Part shown: piece after piece, positions 20,373 through 28,712 of the stretch
Numbering within the stretch: the stretch's first letter is position 1
Layout: every line of letters begins with the position of its first letter
Source of the DNA: Microbacterium proteolyticum
Lineage (GTDB): Bacteria > Actinomycetota > Actinomycetes > Actinomycetales > Microbacteriaceae
NCBI RefSeq assembly: GCF_030818075.1
Contig: NZ_JAUSZZ010000001.1
Span: 2,046,001-2,110,000 of the forward strand
DNA: 64,000 nt
Direction of reading: 5' to 3'
Notes under the pieces: generated by a model
What the model was told of the DNA's origin: nothing
The model's database searches: none
The model's input: the letters and a program-made list of their open reading frames with translations, nothing else
Position numbers and translations under genes: made by a program

Positions 20373-20386
20373 ACAGCGCCTTTTTT
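20355..20386 (+). terminator. Canonical intrinsic terminator with T6 tract
   Basis: AAGGCGCTGTCT at 20355-20366 pairs with AGACAGCGCCTT at 20371-20382 around a GTCT loop and runs into TTTTTT (20381-20386). It is the only textbook Rho-independent terminator with a U tract that I see in the core part. It overlaps the last codons of the small ORF and lies about 80 nt before the HNH gene. Confidence 0.88.
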
Positions 20387-20462
20387 CATCCCCCACTGCG
20401 CCTGCCGTCGTCACGAGTCGAACATCCGAGAAGCCGTCTCGGCCATTCGAGAGGAAACGTGA

Positions 20463-20960
20463 ATGCGCACACTGGTGCTGAACGCGGGCTACGAGCCCCT
20501 CGCGGTCGTGTCGTTCAAGCGGGCCCTGGTGCTCGTGATGAACGAGAAGGCCACCGTCGTCGAACGCATCGAGGAAGACCCCGTGTGGGCCGCCGCCGGT
20601 GAGTACGATCGTCCGGCGGTGATCATCCTCACCCGATACGTGCGCGTCCCGGGTGCGCGCCGTGTGCCGGTGACCCGCCGCGGGGTCCTGCGCCGCGATG
20701 CTCACCGCTGCGGGTACTGCGGCAAGGCGGCGTCGACCATCGACCACGTCCTTCCGCGCTCGCGCGGGGGGAAGGACACCTGGGAGAACCTCGTGGCGTG
20801 CTGCCTCGCCTGCAACAACGTCAAGGGCGACCGCACGCCGCAGGAGATGCGCTGGGAGCTGCGACTCGTGCCGGCCCCGCCGCACGGATCGTCATGGACG
20901 GTGCGCGGCGTCGACAAGAGCGACCCGCGGTGGGAGCCGTACCTGGCGCTCGCGGCCTGA
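20463..20960 (+). CDS. HNH endonuclease
   Basis: The 165-residue protein has an HNH nuclease core in residues 80-135: two CxxC zinc pairs (CGYCGKA and CLACNNVKGD) flank the catalytic DHVLPRSRGGKDTWENL. The N-terminus (MRTLVLNAGYEPLAVVSFKR) is the highly conserved start of a widespread actinobacterial stand-alone HNH protein. Its cellular role is not established; it is not next to a methylase. The ATG at 20463 follows GAGAGGAAACGTGA. Confidence 0.9.
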   Translation: MRTLVLNAGYEPLAVVSFKRALVLVMNEKATVVERIEEDPVWAAAGEYDRPAVIILTRYVRVPGARRVPVTRRGVLRRDAHRCGYCGKAASTIDHVLPRSRGGKDTWENLVACCLACNNVKGDRTPQEMRWELRLVPAPPHGSSWTVRGVDKSDPRWEPYLALAA

Positions 20961-21103
20961 CGCTCACCCCTTCGCGCGGCGGCGGCCGCTGCGGGCGGAG
21001 TCCGTCTCCGGCGTGCCCATCGGCATGCCGGGGATCGTCTCGGACCCCTCCCGCACCGATGTCGGAGGTCGATCGTATCTTCGACCCACAGGGATTGAGG
21101 GAA

Positions 21104-21119
21104 TAGAACACATGTTCTA
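21104..21119 (+). promoter_or_regulatory. LexA-type SOS box upstream of imuA'
   Basis: TAGAACACATGTTCTA is a perfect 16-bp palindrome. It matches the actinobacterial LexA core GAAC-N4-GTTC and differs from the full TCGAAC/GTTCGA form only in the flanks. It ends 22 nt before the imuA' ATG, so LexA bound here would block transcription of the whole imuA'-imuB-dnaE2 operon until DNA damage. Confidence 0.87.
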
Positions 21120-21141
21120 ACCTGTGGGAGTGAGGGCGATC

Positions 21142-21873
21142 ATGCGAGACCAGGTACAGGCCGTACCCGACATCCATGCGCTGCGCGATCGCCTCGAACG
21201 CATGCAGGGCCGTCGGATGGACGTTCCGGTTCTGCCCACGCACCCGGCGTTCTCGTCGTTGCTCCCAGGGGGCGGGCTCCGGCCCGGCTCTGCTTACGCG
21301 CTCGCCCGTTCGGCGTCGCTGCTGCTGGCGCTCATGGCCCGACCCTCGCAAGACGGAGCGTGGTGCGGGGTGATCGGCATGCCCGAGCTGGGAGCCGAGG
21401 CTGCCGAGAAGTACGGCCTCGACCTCGACCGGCTCGTCTTCATCCCCGACCCGGGTCCCCGATGGCTCGCGGTGACCGCGACGATCACCGAGGTGCTGCC
21501 GGTCGTGGCCGTCCGCCCCCCGGTGGGCTCCACGGCGGCCCGCGGGGGTGCCGAGACCACGCGTCTGGCCGCGCGCCTGCGCGATCGTGGATCCGTCCTG
21601 CTCGTGCAGGGGGCATGGCCGCAGGCCGAGGCCGTGATCGACGTGGCGGATCCCCAGTGGTCGGGTCTCGGGCAGGGGCACGGGTATCTCGCCGGCCGCG
21701 AGCTCACCGTGTCCGTCAGCAGCCGGCGCTCGCCGAACGCCCGCCGCGCGCGCATGCTCCTGCCGGCCGCCGACGGGTCGATCGAGCTGCTGGGCGCACC
21801 CGCCGAACGCCTCGTGCCGCGCGAACGCGACGCCTACCCGATGCGGACGTACCCCGTGCGGGCGGTGGGCTGA
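21142..21873 (+). CDS. imuA': ImuA'-like RecA-fold accessory protein of the mutasome
   Basis: This 243-residue protein is the first gene of the SOS cassette. It resembles the actinobacterial ImuA', a RecA-like protein without a full Walker A (here LPGGGLRPGSAYAL replaces it), and has a C-terminal segment with SSRRSPNARRARMLLPAADG. In mycobacteria ImuA' works with ImuB and DnaE2 in damage-induced mutagenesis. Start ATG 21142 has GAGGG 5-6 nt upstream; a GTG at 21124 is also in frame. Its stop overlaps the imuB ATG by 1 nt. Confidence 0.82.
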   Translation: MRDQVQAVPDIHALRDRLERMQGRRMDVPVLPTHPAFSSLLPGGGLRPGSAYALARSASLLLALMARPSQDGAWCGVIGMPELGAEAAEKYGLDLDRLVFIPDPGPRWLAVTATITEVLPVVAVRPPVGSTAARGGAETTRLAARLRDRGSVLLVQGAWPQAEAVIDVADPQWSGLGQGHGYLAGRELTVSVSSRRSPNARRARMLLPAADGSIELLGAPAERLVPRERDAYPMRTYPVRAVG

Positions 21874-23417
21874 TGCACGCGCCCACGCGCAGCCTCGTGC
21901 TGTGGTTCCCCGACTGGCCGATCACGGCGTTCGCCCGAGAGGCAACGACGCCTCCGAAGCCGGATGCCGCGGTGGCGGTGTTCGCGAACAACGTCGTCGT
22001 GGCGTGCTCGTGGGCGGCCCGGGCGCAGGGCGTTCGTCGTGGACAGAAGCGCCGCGACGCGCAGGCGCTGTGCCCGACGCTGCAGGTCGTGCCTGCTGAT
22101 CCGGTGCGCGATGCCCGGGCGTTCGCCCCCGCCGTCGCGCGCGTCGAGGAGCACGCCCCCGGCGTGCAGGTCGTGCGGCCGGGGCTGTGCGCGCTGAAAG
22201 CGCGGGGTCCGGCCCGGTACTACGGGGGAGAGGCCGAGGCCGCGCGTACGCTCATCCGTCTGCTCGATGACGACGGGTTCGGCGATGTGCGGGCGAGCGT
22301 CGCCGACGGCATCTTCACCGCCGAGCAGGCGGCGCGGGCGGCGTCCATCGACGTCCCCGTGCGGATCGTCGAACCGGGAGAGGCCGGTGCATTCCTCGCG
22401 CCCCTGTCGGTCGCGACGCTCGACGACGACGAGTTCGGCAGTCTGCTCGGGCGTCTGGGCGTGCACACCCTGGGCGATCTGGCCGCATTGCCGGTCGAAC
22501 GGGTGCGCGAGCGTTTCGGGGCCCGGGGCGTGCGGTTGCACGCTCTGTCGGGAGGGCTGGACTCCCAGCCGGTGCAGCCGCGGACGCCCCCACCCGAATT
22601 GCACCGCGATGTCGCCTTCGAGCCCCCGCTCGAACTCGCCGATCAGATCGCCTTCGGCATGCGCGTGGCGGCTGAGGAGTTCATCGCCCGGTTGGGTGCG
22701 CACGATCTGGTGTGCACCGAGCTTCGTGTGGTCCTCACCGGCGAGCGGGCCGAGCGCAGCGAACGCGTCTGGCTGCACCCCGGATCGTTCGACGCGGCCG
22801 CCGTGGTCGACCGGGTGCGCTGGCAGCTCGCCGAAGACGCGCAGGGCATCTTCGGCAGCGGTGTCGCGGGCGTGCACATCGAACCCGAAGCCGTGGATGC
22901 CGCCGCCCACCACGCCAAGGGACTCTTCGGCGCCGGTCCCGACGAGCGCGTGCACCATGCCCTGTCGCGGGTGCAGGCGATGCTCGGCCATCGCGCCGTG
23001 GTGACACCCGTCGTGGGTGGCGGGCGATGGCTGGCCGAACGCCAGGTGAACGTGCCCTGGGGCGACCGGGCCGTCACCGCGAAGGATCGCGCGCGGCCCT
23101 GGCCCGGCAGCCTTCCCGACCCCCTCCCGGCCACCGTCTACCCTGAACCGCGTCCGGTGGGAGTGACCGACATCGCGGGTGCCCCCGTGACGGTGGGGGA
23201 GCGCGATGTGCTGAGTGCCCCGCCCGCGGTGCTCGAGACGGCGGGCCAGCGCCGCCGCATCCACGAGTGGGCGGGGCCGTGGCCGATCAGCGAGCGCGGC
23301 TGGGATCCGCTGCGCGCGCGCCGAGCGCACCGATTCCAGGTGGTCGACGCCGACGGCGGGGCGTGGCTGCTGGTGGTCGAAGAGGGCGAGTGGCGGGCGG
23401 AGGGACGGTATGACTGA
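21873..23417 (+). CDS. imuB: ImuB, Y-family polymerase-like mutasome adaptor
   Basis: The 514-residue protein has the Y-family fold but lacks the catalytic acidic residues: the usual DMDAFFASVE is replaced by VLWFPDWPITAFAREA, and the SIDE motif is missing. This is the mark of ImuB, which bridges the beta clamp, ImuA' and DnaE2 instead of copying DNA. The helix-hairpin-helix and little-finger regions are present (LSVATLDDDEFGSLLGRLGV; FEPPLELADQIAFGMR). The ATG at 21873 overlaps the imuA' stop. A micro-ORF bridges its end and dnaE2. Confidence 0.92.
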   Translation: MHAPTRSLVLWFPDWPITAFAREATTPPKPDAAVAVFANNVVVACSWAARAQGVRRGQKRRDAQALCPTLQVVPADPVRDARAFAPAVARVEEHAPGVQVVRPGLCALKARGPARYYGGEAEAARTLIRLLDDDGFGDVRASVADGIFTAEQAARAASIDVPVRIVEPGEAGAFLAPLSVATLDDDEFGSLLGRLGVHTLGDLAALPVERVRERFGARGVRLHALSGGLDSQPVQPRTPPPELHRDVAFEPPLELADQIAFGMRVAAEEFIARLGAHDLVCTELRVVLTGERAERSERVWLHPGSFDAAAVVDRVRWQLAEDAQGIFGSGVAGVHIEPEAVDAAAHHAKGLFGAGPDERVHHALSRVQAMLGHRAVVTPVVGGGRWLAERQVNVPWGDRAVTAKDRARPWPGSLPDPLPATVYPEPRPVGVTDIAGAPVTVGERDVLSAPPAVLETAGQRRRIHEWAGPWPISERGWDPLRARRAHRFQVVDADGGAWLLVVEEGEWRAEGRYD

Positions 23418-23445
23418 GCCGCGCAGCAGAGCGGGGGTGGGCTGA
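23410..23445 (+). CDS. 11-codon micro-ORF bridging imuB and dnaE2
   Basis: ATG 23410 begins 5 nt before the imuB TGA (TATGACTGA). The frame reads MTEPRSRAGVG and stops at TGA 23443-23445, whose last base is the first base of the dnaE2 ATG. Ribosomes finishing imuB could re-initiate here and be delivered to dnaE2, keeping the operon coupled over the 27-nt gap. It may equally be chance. Confidence 0.3.
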   Translation: MTEPRSRAGVG

Positions 23446-26400
23446 TGGGATGGACGAACCCGCCCGTGAAGTGGTCGGAGCTCGAGCGCCTGCTCAGCGA
23501 TGCCCGCCGGCCCACCGGAGCGCCGGCGAACGGCGACGGCGGCGACAGCCCGGCCTGGTCGCACAAGCGCGGAGCATACGTGCCGCCCTCGATCGAGCGA
23601 CCGGCCGACATTGTTCCCTACGCCGAACTGCACGCGCACTCCTCGTATTCGTTCCTCGACGGGGCCTCCTCACCCGAAGAACTCGTCGAAGAGGCCGAGC
23701 GCCTCGGCTTGCACGCTCTCGCGCTCACCGACCACGACGGCTTCTACGGCATCGTGCGTTTCGCCGAGGCGGCCGAGGCGCGCACGGTGAAGACCGTCTT
23801 TGGAGCCGAGCTGTCGCTGGGACTCACCGGTCCGCAGAACGGCGAGGCCGATCCCGAGGGCTCCCACCTGCTCGTGCTCGCCCGGCAGGAAGAGGGCTAT
23901 CACCGTCTCGCCGCCGCGATCACCCACGCGCAGCTCACCGGTGCCGAGAAGGGGCGGCCGGTCTACGACCTCGAAGACCTCGCCGAGCGAGCGGGCGGAC
24001 CGCGCGACCCGCAGTGGGCGGTGCTCACCGGATGCCGCAAGGGCGCGGTGCGGCAGGCTCTGGCATCCGAGGGTCCTCCCGGAGCGGCCCGAGAGCTCGA
24101 TCGGCTCGTCGACCTGTTCGGCGCCGAGGCCGTCTTCGTCGAGCTGATGGACCAGGGCGACCCGCTCGACTCGCGTCGCAACGACGTGCTGGCCGGGCTC
24201 GCCGCCGAGCGCGGGCTGCCGACGGTGGCCACCAACAACGTGCACTACGCCGCTCCGCAGAAAGAACTGCTCGCCGCCGCCGTCGCCGCGGTGCGGGCCA
24301 ACCGGGGTCTCGACGAACTCGACGGGTGGCTGCCGGCGCACGCCGGCGCGCATCTGCGCTCGGGTGTCGAGATGGCGGCGCGGTTCGCGCGCTACCCCGG
24401 CGCTGTCGCGCGCACGGTGACGCTCGCCGACGAGCTGGCCTTTCCGCTGCGCCGGGCCAAACCCGCGCTTCCGAAGCAGAAGGTCCCCGAGGGGCACACG
24501 CCGATGTCGTACCTGCGGCAGCTGGTGTGGGAGGCCGTACCCCGCAAGTACCCGAACCTCTCCGACGACGACCGGCGCCGCATCGAACGCGAACTCGGCG
24601 TCATCGAGATGAAGGACTTCCCGGGGTACTTCCTCATCGTCTACGGCATCGTGGCCGAAGCCCGCCGTCGCGGCATCCTGTGTCAGGGGCGCGGCTCCGC
24701 CGCGAACAGCGCGGTCTGCTACCTGCTCGACATCACCGCGGTCGATTCGATCTTCTACAAGCTGCCGTTCGAGCGGTTCCTCTCGAGCCTGCGCGACGAG
24801 GAGCCCGACATCGACGTCGACTTCGACTCCGACCGGCGCGAAGAGATCATCCAGTGGGTCTACCGCGAGTACGGGCGCGAGCGCGCGGCGCAGGTGGCCA
24901 ATGTCATCCAATACCGTCCCAAGAACGCGGTGCGCGACATGGCGCGGGCGCTCGGGCATTCGCCCGGTCAGCAGGACGCCTGGTCGAAACAGGTCGAGCG
25001 GTGGGGCGCGACGCTCGAGACCGGGGCCGACCACGACATCCCCGATCAGGTGATCGAGTTCGCGTCGGAGCTGTTGAAGGCACCGCGGCATCTCGGCATC
25101 CATTCCGGCGGCATGGTGCTCACCGATCGGCCCGTGGGCGAGGTCGTCCCGATCGAGCATGCCCGCATGGAGGACCGCACGGTCATCCAGTGGGACAAAG
25201 ACGACGCCGCCTGGATGGGACTGGTGAAGTTCGACCTGCTGGGCCTGGGCATGCTCGCGGCGCTGCAGTACTGCTTCGACCTGATCCGGGATGCCACGGG
25301 CGAGGCGTGGGAGCTGTCGACACTGCCCAAAGAAGAGAAGGCCGTGTACGACATGCTGTGCCGCGCGGACTCGATCGGGGTGTTCCAGGTGGAGTCGCGC
25401 GCCCAGATGGGGCTGCTGCCGCGCCTGCAGCCGCGTACCTTCTACGACCTCGTCGTGCAGATCGCGCTCATCCGCCCGGGCCCCATCCAGGGCGGGGCGG
25501 TGCACCCGTTCGTGCGGCGCAAGCTGGGGCAGGAGCCCATCACCTACGTGCACGAGAAGCTGCGTCCGGTGCTGGAGCGCACCATGGGCGTGCCGGTGTT
25601 CCAGGAGCAGCTGATGCAGATGGCCGTCGCGGTCGGCAACTGCTCCGCCGAAGACGCCGATCTGCTGCGACGGGCCATGGGTTCCAAGCGGGGGCTCGAG
25701 CGTATCGACTCGCTGCGCGAGACGCTGTACGCCGGCATGGCCGAGAACGGTCTGGTGGGACGAGTCGCAGACGAGCTCTACGCCAAGATCCAGGCGTTCG
25801 CGAACTTCGGGTTCGCCGAATCGCACTCGCTGTCGTTCGCCCTGCTGGTCTACGCCAGCTCCTGGATCAAGCTGCACTACCCGGCGGCGTTCCTCGCGGG
25901 GCTTCTGCGCGCACAGCCCATGGGGTTCTACTCGCCCGCGACCCTCACCGCCGACGCGCGGCGGCACGGCGTAGTGGTGCGGCGGCCCGATCTTCTGCAT
26001 TCGGGGGTCGAGGCGAGTCTCGAGCCGGTCGACGGCGGAGAGGCGGGTGTCACGGGGCGGCCCACCGGACTGGCCGCGTGCGCACACGCGCAACAGCCCC
26101 CGACCGGCGACTTCGATGCGTCCGAGCCCGACGAGACCTCGGCGCACCGCCGGGACGGCGGATTCGCGGTGCGTCTGGGGCTGGCCGGCATCACGGGCAT
26201 CGGCACGAAGGTCGCCGAGCGCATCGTGGCAGAGCGCGAGAGAGGGGGCGCCTACCGCGACCTCCGCGACCTCGTGCGCCGAACCGGACTGGTCACGGCG
26301 CAGCTCGAGGCGCTCGCCACGGCCGGGGCGTTCGAGTGCCTCGGCCACACGCGGCGCGAGGCGATCTGGCTGTCGGGTTCGGCGGCGATGGATCGCGCCG

Positions 26401-26867
26401 AGTTCCTCCCCGATTCCCTCGTCGCCGTGCAGCCGCCGCTGTTCACCGACCCATCGAGCTACGAGATCCTCGCATCCGACCTCTGGGCGACGGGCCTCTC
26501 CGCCGACGACCACCCCCTCACCCATTTCCGGGCCGCGCTCGATGCCCGCGGAGTGCTCACCTCGCGCGAGCTGCGCACGTTCGAGACCGATCGACGCATC
26601 GAGGTGGCGGGGCTGGTCACTCACCGTCAGCGGCCGGCGACGGCATCCGGGATCACGTTCCTCAACCTGGAAGACGAGCACGGGCTCATGAACATCATCT
26701 GCTCCGTCGGGGTGTGGAACAGGTACCGGCGGGTCGCGAGGGAGTCGCCCGCGCTCATCGTGCGGGGCATGCTCGAACGCTCGATCGAGGGGGTGACCAA
26801 CGTGGTCGCCGACGGCTTCACGGATCTCCGGGTCGGAGTCGCGCACGCGTCACGGGATTTCCGCTGA
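23445..26867 (+). CDS. dnaE2: Error-prone DNA polymerase III alpha subunit DnaE2
   Basis: This 1140-residue C-family polymerase is the catalytic member of the mutasome and copies damaged DNA. The PHP domain begins near residue 60 (AELHAHSSYSFLDGAS, then LTDHDGFYG). The palm catalytic acids are PDIDVDFDSDRREE near residues 454-464 and VKFDLLGLG near 595. The GRGSAANSAVCYLLDI and FANFGFAESHS motifs are intact. An OB-fold closes the C-terminus (IEVAGLVTHRQRPATASGIT). Its length fits DnaE2 rather than DnaE1. It is SOS-controlled through the box at 21104-21119. Confidence 0.95.
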   Translation: MGWTNPPVKWSELERLLSDARRPTGAPANGDGGDSPAWSHKRGAYVPPSIERPADIVPYAELHAHSSYSFLDGASSPEELVEEAERLGLHALALTDHDGFYGIVRFAEAAEARTVKTVFGAELSLGLTGPQNGEADPEGSHLLVLARQEEGYHRLAAAITHAQLTGAEKGRPVYDLEDLAERAGGPRDPQWAVLTGCRKGAVRQALASEGPPGAARELDRLVDLFGAEAVFVELMDQGDPLDSRRNDVLAGLAAERGLPTVATNNVHYAAPQKELLAAAVAAVRANRGLDELDGWLPAHAGAHLRSGVEMAARFARYPGAVARTVTLADELAFPLRRAKPALPKQKVPEGHTPMSYLRQLVWEAVPRKYPNLSDDDRRRIERELGVIEMKDFPGYFLIVYGIVAEARRRGILCQGRGSAANSAVCYLLDITAVDSIFYKLPFERFLSSLRDEEPDIDVDFDSDRREEIIQWVYREYGRERAAQVANVIQYRPKNAVRDMARALGHSPGQQDAWSKQVERWGATLETGADHDIPDQVIEFASELLKAPRHLGIHSGGMVLTDRPVGEVVPIEHARMEDRTVIQWDKDDAAWMGLVKFDLLGLGMLAALQYCFDLIRDATGEAWELSTLPKEEKAVYDMLCRADSIGVFQVESRAQMGLLPRLQPRTFYDLVVQIALIRPGPIQGGAVHPFVRRKLGQEPITYVHEKLRPVLERTMGVPVFQEQLMQMAVAVGNCSAEDADLLRRAMGSKRGLERIDSLRETLYAGMAENGLVGRVADELYAKIQAFANFGFAESHSLSFALLVYASSWIKLHYPAAFLAGLLRAQPMGFYSPATLTADARRHGVVVRRPDLLHSGVEASLEPVDGGEAGVTGRPTGLAACAHAQQPPTGDFDASEPDETSAHRRDGGFAVRLGLAGITGIGTKVAERIVAERERGGAYRDLRDLVRRTGLVTAQLEALATAGAFECLGHTRREAIWLSGSAAMDRAEFLPDSLVAVQPPLFTDPSSYEILASDLWATGLSADDHPLTHFRAALDARGVLTSRELRTFETDRRIEVAGLVTHRQRPATASGITFLNLEDEHGLMNIICSVGVWNRYRRVARESPALIVRGMLERSIEGVTNVVADGFTDLRVGVAHASRDFR

Positions 26868-27036
26868 CGGCAGTCGCGCCACCGGTCGGTCGCCGGTGAG
26901 ATGCACATCGCAAGACACGCGGAATGACCGGGTCTTTGTCGTGAGTCGACAACATTCGCGCGGTCGGGTCATCCAGCTGTCAGCCTGGGCGCCGATCGAC
27001 CGTAACGACCGAACCACCTCGCCTCGAAGGAGCGGC

Positions 27037-28512
27037 ATGACGTCGACCATGAAGTCCCGAGTGCTCGTCCTCCTCGCCGCTCTCGCGGTGATCCTTCCCG
27101 CCTCGGTCGCCAGCGCACCGTCGTTCGCGGCGTCCGCGTCGGCCGAGCGGACCATCGACGGGCTCGACGCCGGCATCACGTACAGCGGGACGTGGCGCAC
27201 GACGCTGAACCGCGCCGACTACGGCGGCTCGGTCCAATACGCGAACACGGCGAAAGCATCGTATTCGTACCGTTTCGACGGCACCGGCATCCGCATCCAC
27301 GGGCGTCTGACACCGCTGAGCGGAATCAGCGAAGTCCGTGTCGACGGTGTTCTCAAGGCCCGCGTCGACGCCTACTCGCCCACCATGGTGTTCCAGACCG
27401 TTCTCTTCGAGCAGTCGGGTCTCGCGTCGGGCGCTCATACGCTCACCGTCACCGTGACCGGGCAGAAATCGGCCGCCGCCCAGAACACGAACGTGACGCT
27501 CGACGCCCTCACGGTGACGTCCGCCCCGTCGGATCCGACACCCACGACCTCGCCCACCCCGTCGACCTCGCCGACCGCGACGCCGACCGTGTCACCGACG
27601 GCGTCGCCGACCGTGTCGCCGACCGCGTCGCCGGTCCCGACCGCGTCACCGACCGCGACGCCGGTCCCGACCGCGACCCCGTCGCCGGTGCCGACCGTGG
27701 CCCCGACCCCCTCGCCGGTACCGACTGCCGCACCCGAGCCGACGGCCACGCCCGGTCCCGTGACCATCCCCTCTCCTCTCGCCGAGTGGCGCTTCGACGA
27801 AGCCGGCCCCCCGTTCCGCACGACGACCGGCGATCTCCCGCTCCAGCAGGCGGGCAACGTCCGGTCGAGTTCCGTCGCGACACCCTTCGGGAAGGGGGTG
27901 TACCTGCCCGGTAAGAGCTTCCTGCGCCTGCACAGGGACGCGGTCGGTCGGCTCAACGTCGGCGCGGGGTCGGGAACGGTCACCGTCGCGGCGTGGGTGC
28001 TGATGACCGACGACAACGCCGGGTTCATCGCGGGAATGTGGTCGGAGTCGAAGGGCGACCCCCGTCGGTCCTACGGGCTGTTCTACGACCTCAATATGTA
28101 TGGCGGTGACGAGCGCACGAACTTCCACGTCTCACGGTTGGGCGGACCCACCCCCGGCCATCCGTACTCCATCGACTACTCCGCTTCCGGGCAGCTGTTC
28201 ACCCGTCACGTCTGGCAACTGCACGTCGGCACGTACGACGGTCGGCAGGCGGTGTCGTACCTCGACGGCCTCGCGATCCCGTATGGACCGGTCACCGACA
28301 AATTCGGCAACACCTACGTCAAGAATCCGTACACCTACCCGGACGGCTTGAATCCCGTGCCCGCCGAGTTCACCGTCGGCGCGGTGCAGACGGCCACGAC
28401 GGTCGGCAACTACGCCCAGGGGACGATCGCCCGCGTCCGCGTCTGGGACAGCGCGCTGACCGCCGAACAGGTGCGCGCGCTCTACGAGAACGAGCGTCCC
28501 CTCGTGCCGTGA
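27037..28512 (+). CDS. Secreted LamG/concanavalin-like protein with Thr/Pro linker repeats
   Basis: The ATG at 27037 has AAGGAGCGGC upstream. A signal peptide covers about residues 1-30 (SRVLVLLAALAVILPASVA). Residues 35-165 form a beta-rich domain (TYSGTWRTTLNRADYGGSVQ) like carbohydrate-binding or invasion-type modules. About 80 residues of repeated Thr-Pro-Thr-Ala-Ser-Pro linker follow. A C-terminal LamG-like jelly roll (from about 250) ends with RVWDSALTAEQVRALYENE, the typical last strand. It is probably cell-surface or extracellular and may bind glycans. No sortase signal is visible. Confidence 0.85.
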   Translation: MTSTMKSRVLVLLAALAVILPASVASAPSFAASASAERTIDGLDAGITYSGTWRTTLNRADYGGSVQYANTAKASYSYRFDGTGIRIHGRLTPLSGISEVRVDGVLKARVDAYSPTMVFQTVLFEQSGLASGAHTLTVTVTGQKSAAAQNTNVTLDALTVTSAPSDPTPTTSPTPSTSPTATPTVSPTASPTVSPTASPVPTASPTATPVPTATPSPVPTVAPTPSPVPTAAPEPTATPGPVTIPSPLAEWRFDEAGPPFRTTTGDLPLQQAGNVRSSSVATPFGKGVYLPGKSFLRLHRDAVGRLNVGAGSGTVTVAAWVLMTDDNAGFIAGMWSESKGDPRRSYGLFYDLNMYGGDERTNFHVSRLGGPTPGHPYSIDYSASGQLFTRHVWQLHVGTYDGRQAVSYLDGLAIPYGPVTDKFGNTYVKNPYTYPDGLNPVPAEFTVGAVQTATTVGNYAQGTIARVRVWDSALTAEQVRALYENERPLVP

Positions 28513-28712
28513 CCCGACGCGATCGGGGCACGCGCGCGCGGTTCGCGGTCGGGGAATCGCGACGGATCCGAAAGCCCTGGGGCGGCACCGCGCCGAGCGT
28601 GGTCGCCGTGAGTTCACCCGCGCGCTGCCTCCTGACGTGAGCACCGGCGGCGGCCGAGTGCATCACTAGACTCGGGCCATCGCGCCGGTTCCGTATCAGA
28701 CAGGGGAACGAC

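Noticed and set aside
23670..26846. 1058-codon minus-strand open frame
   Set aside because: It is antisense to dnaE2 and caused by high GC and codon bias. No motif is seen and the sense strand is unambiguous.
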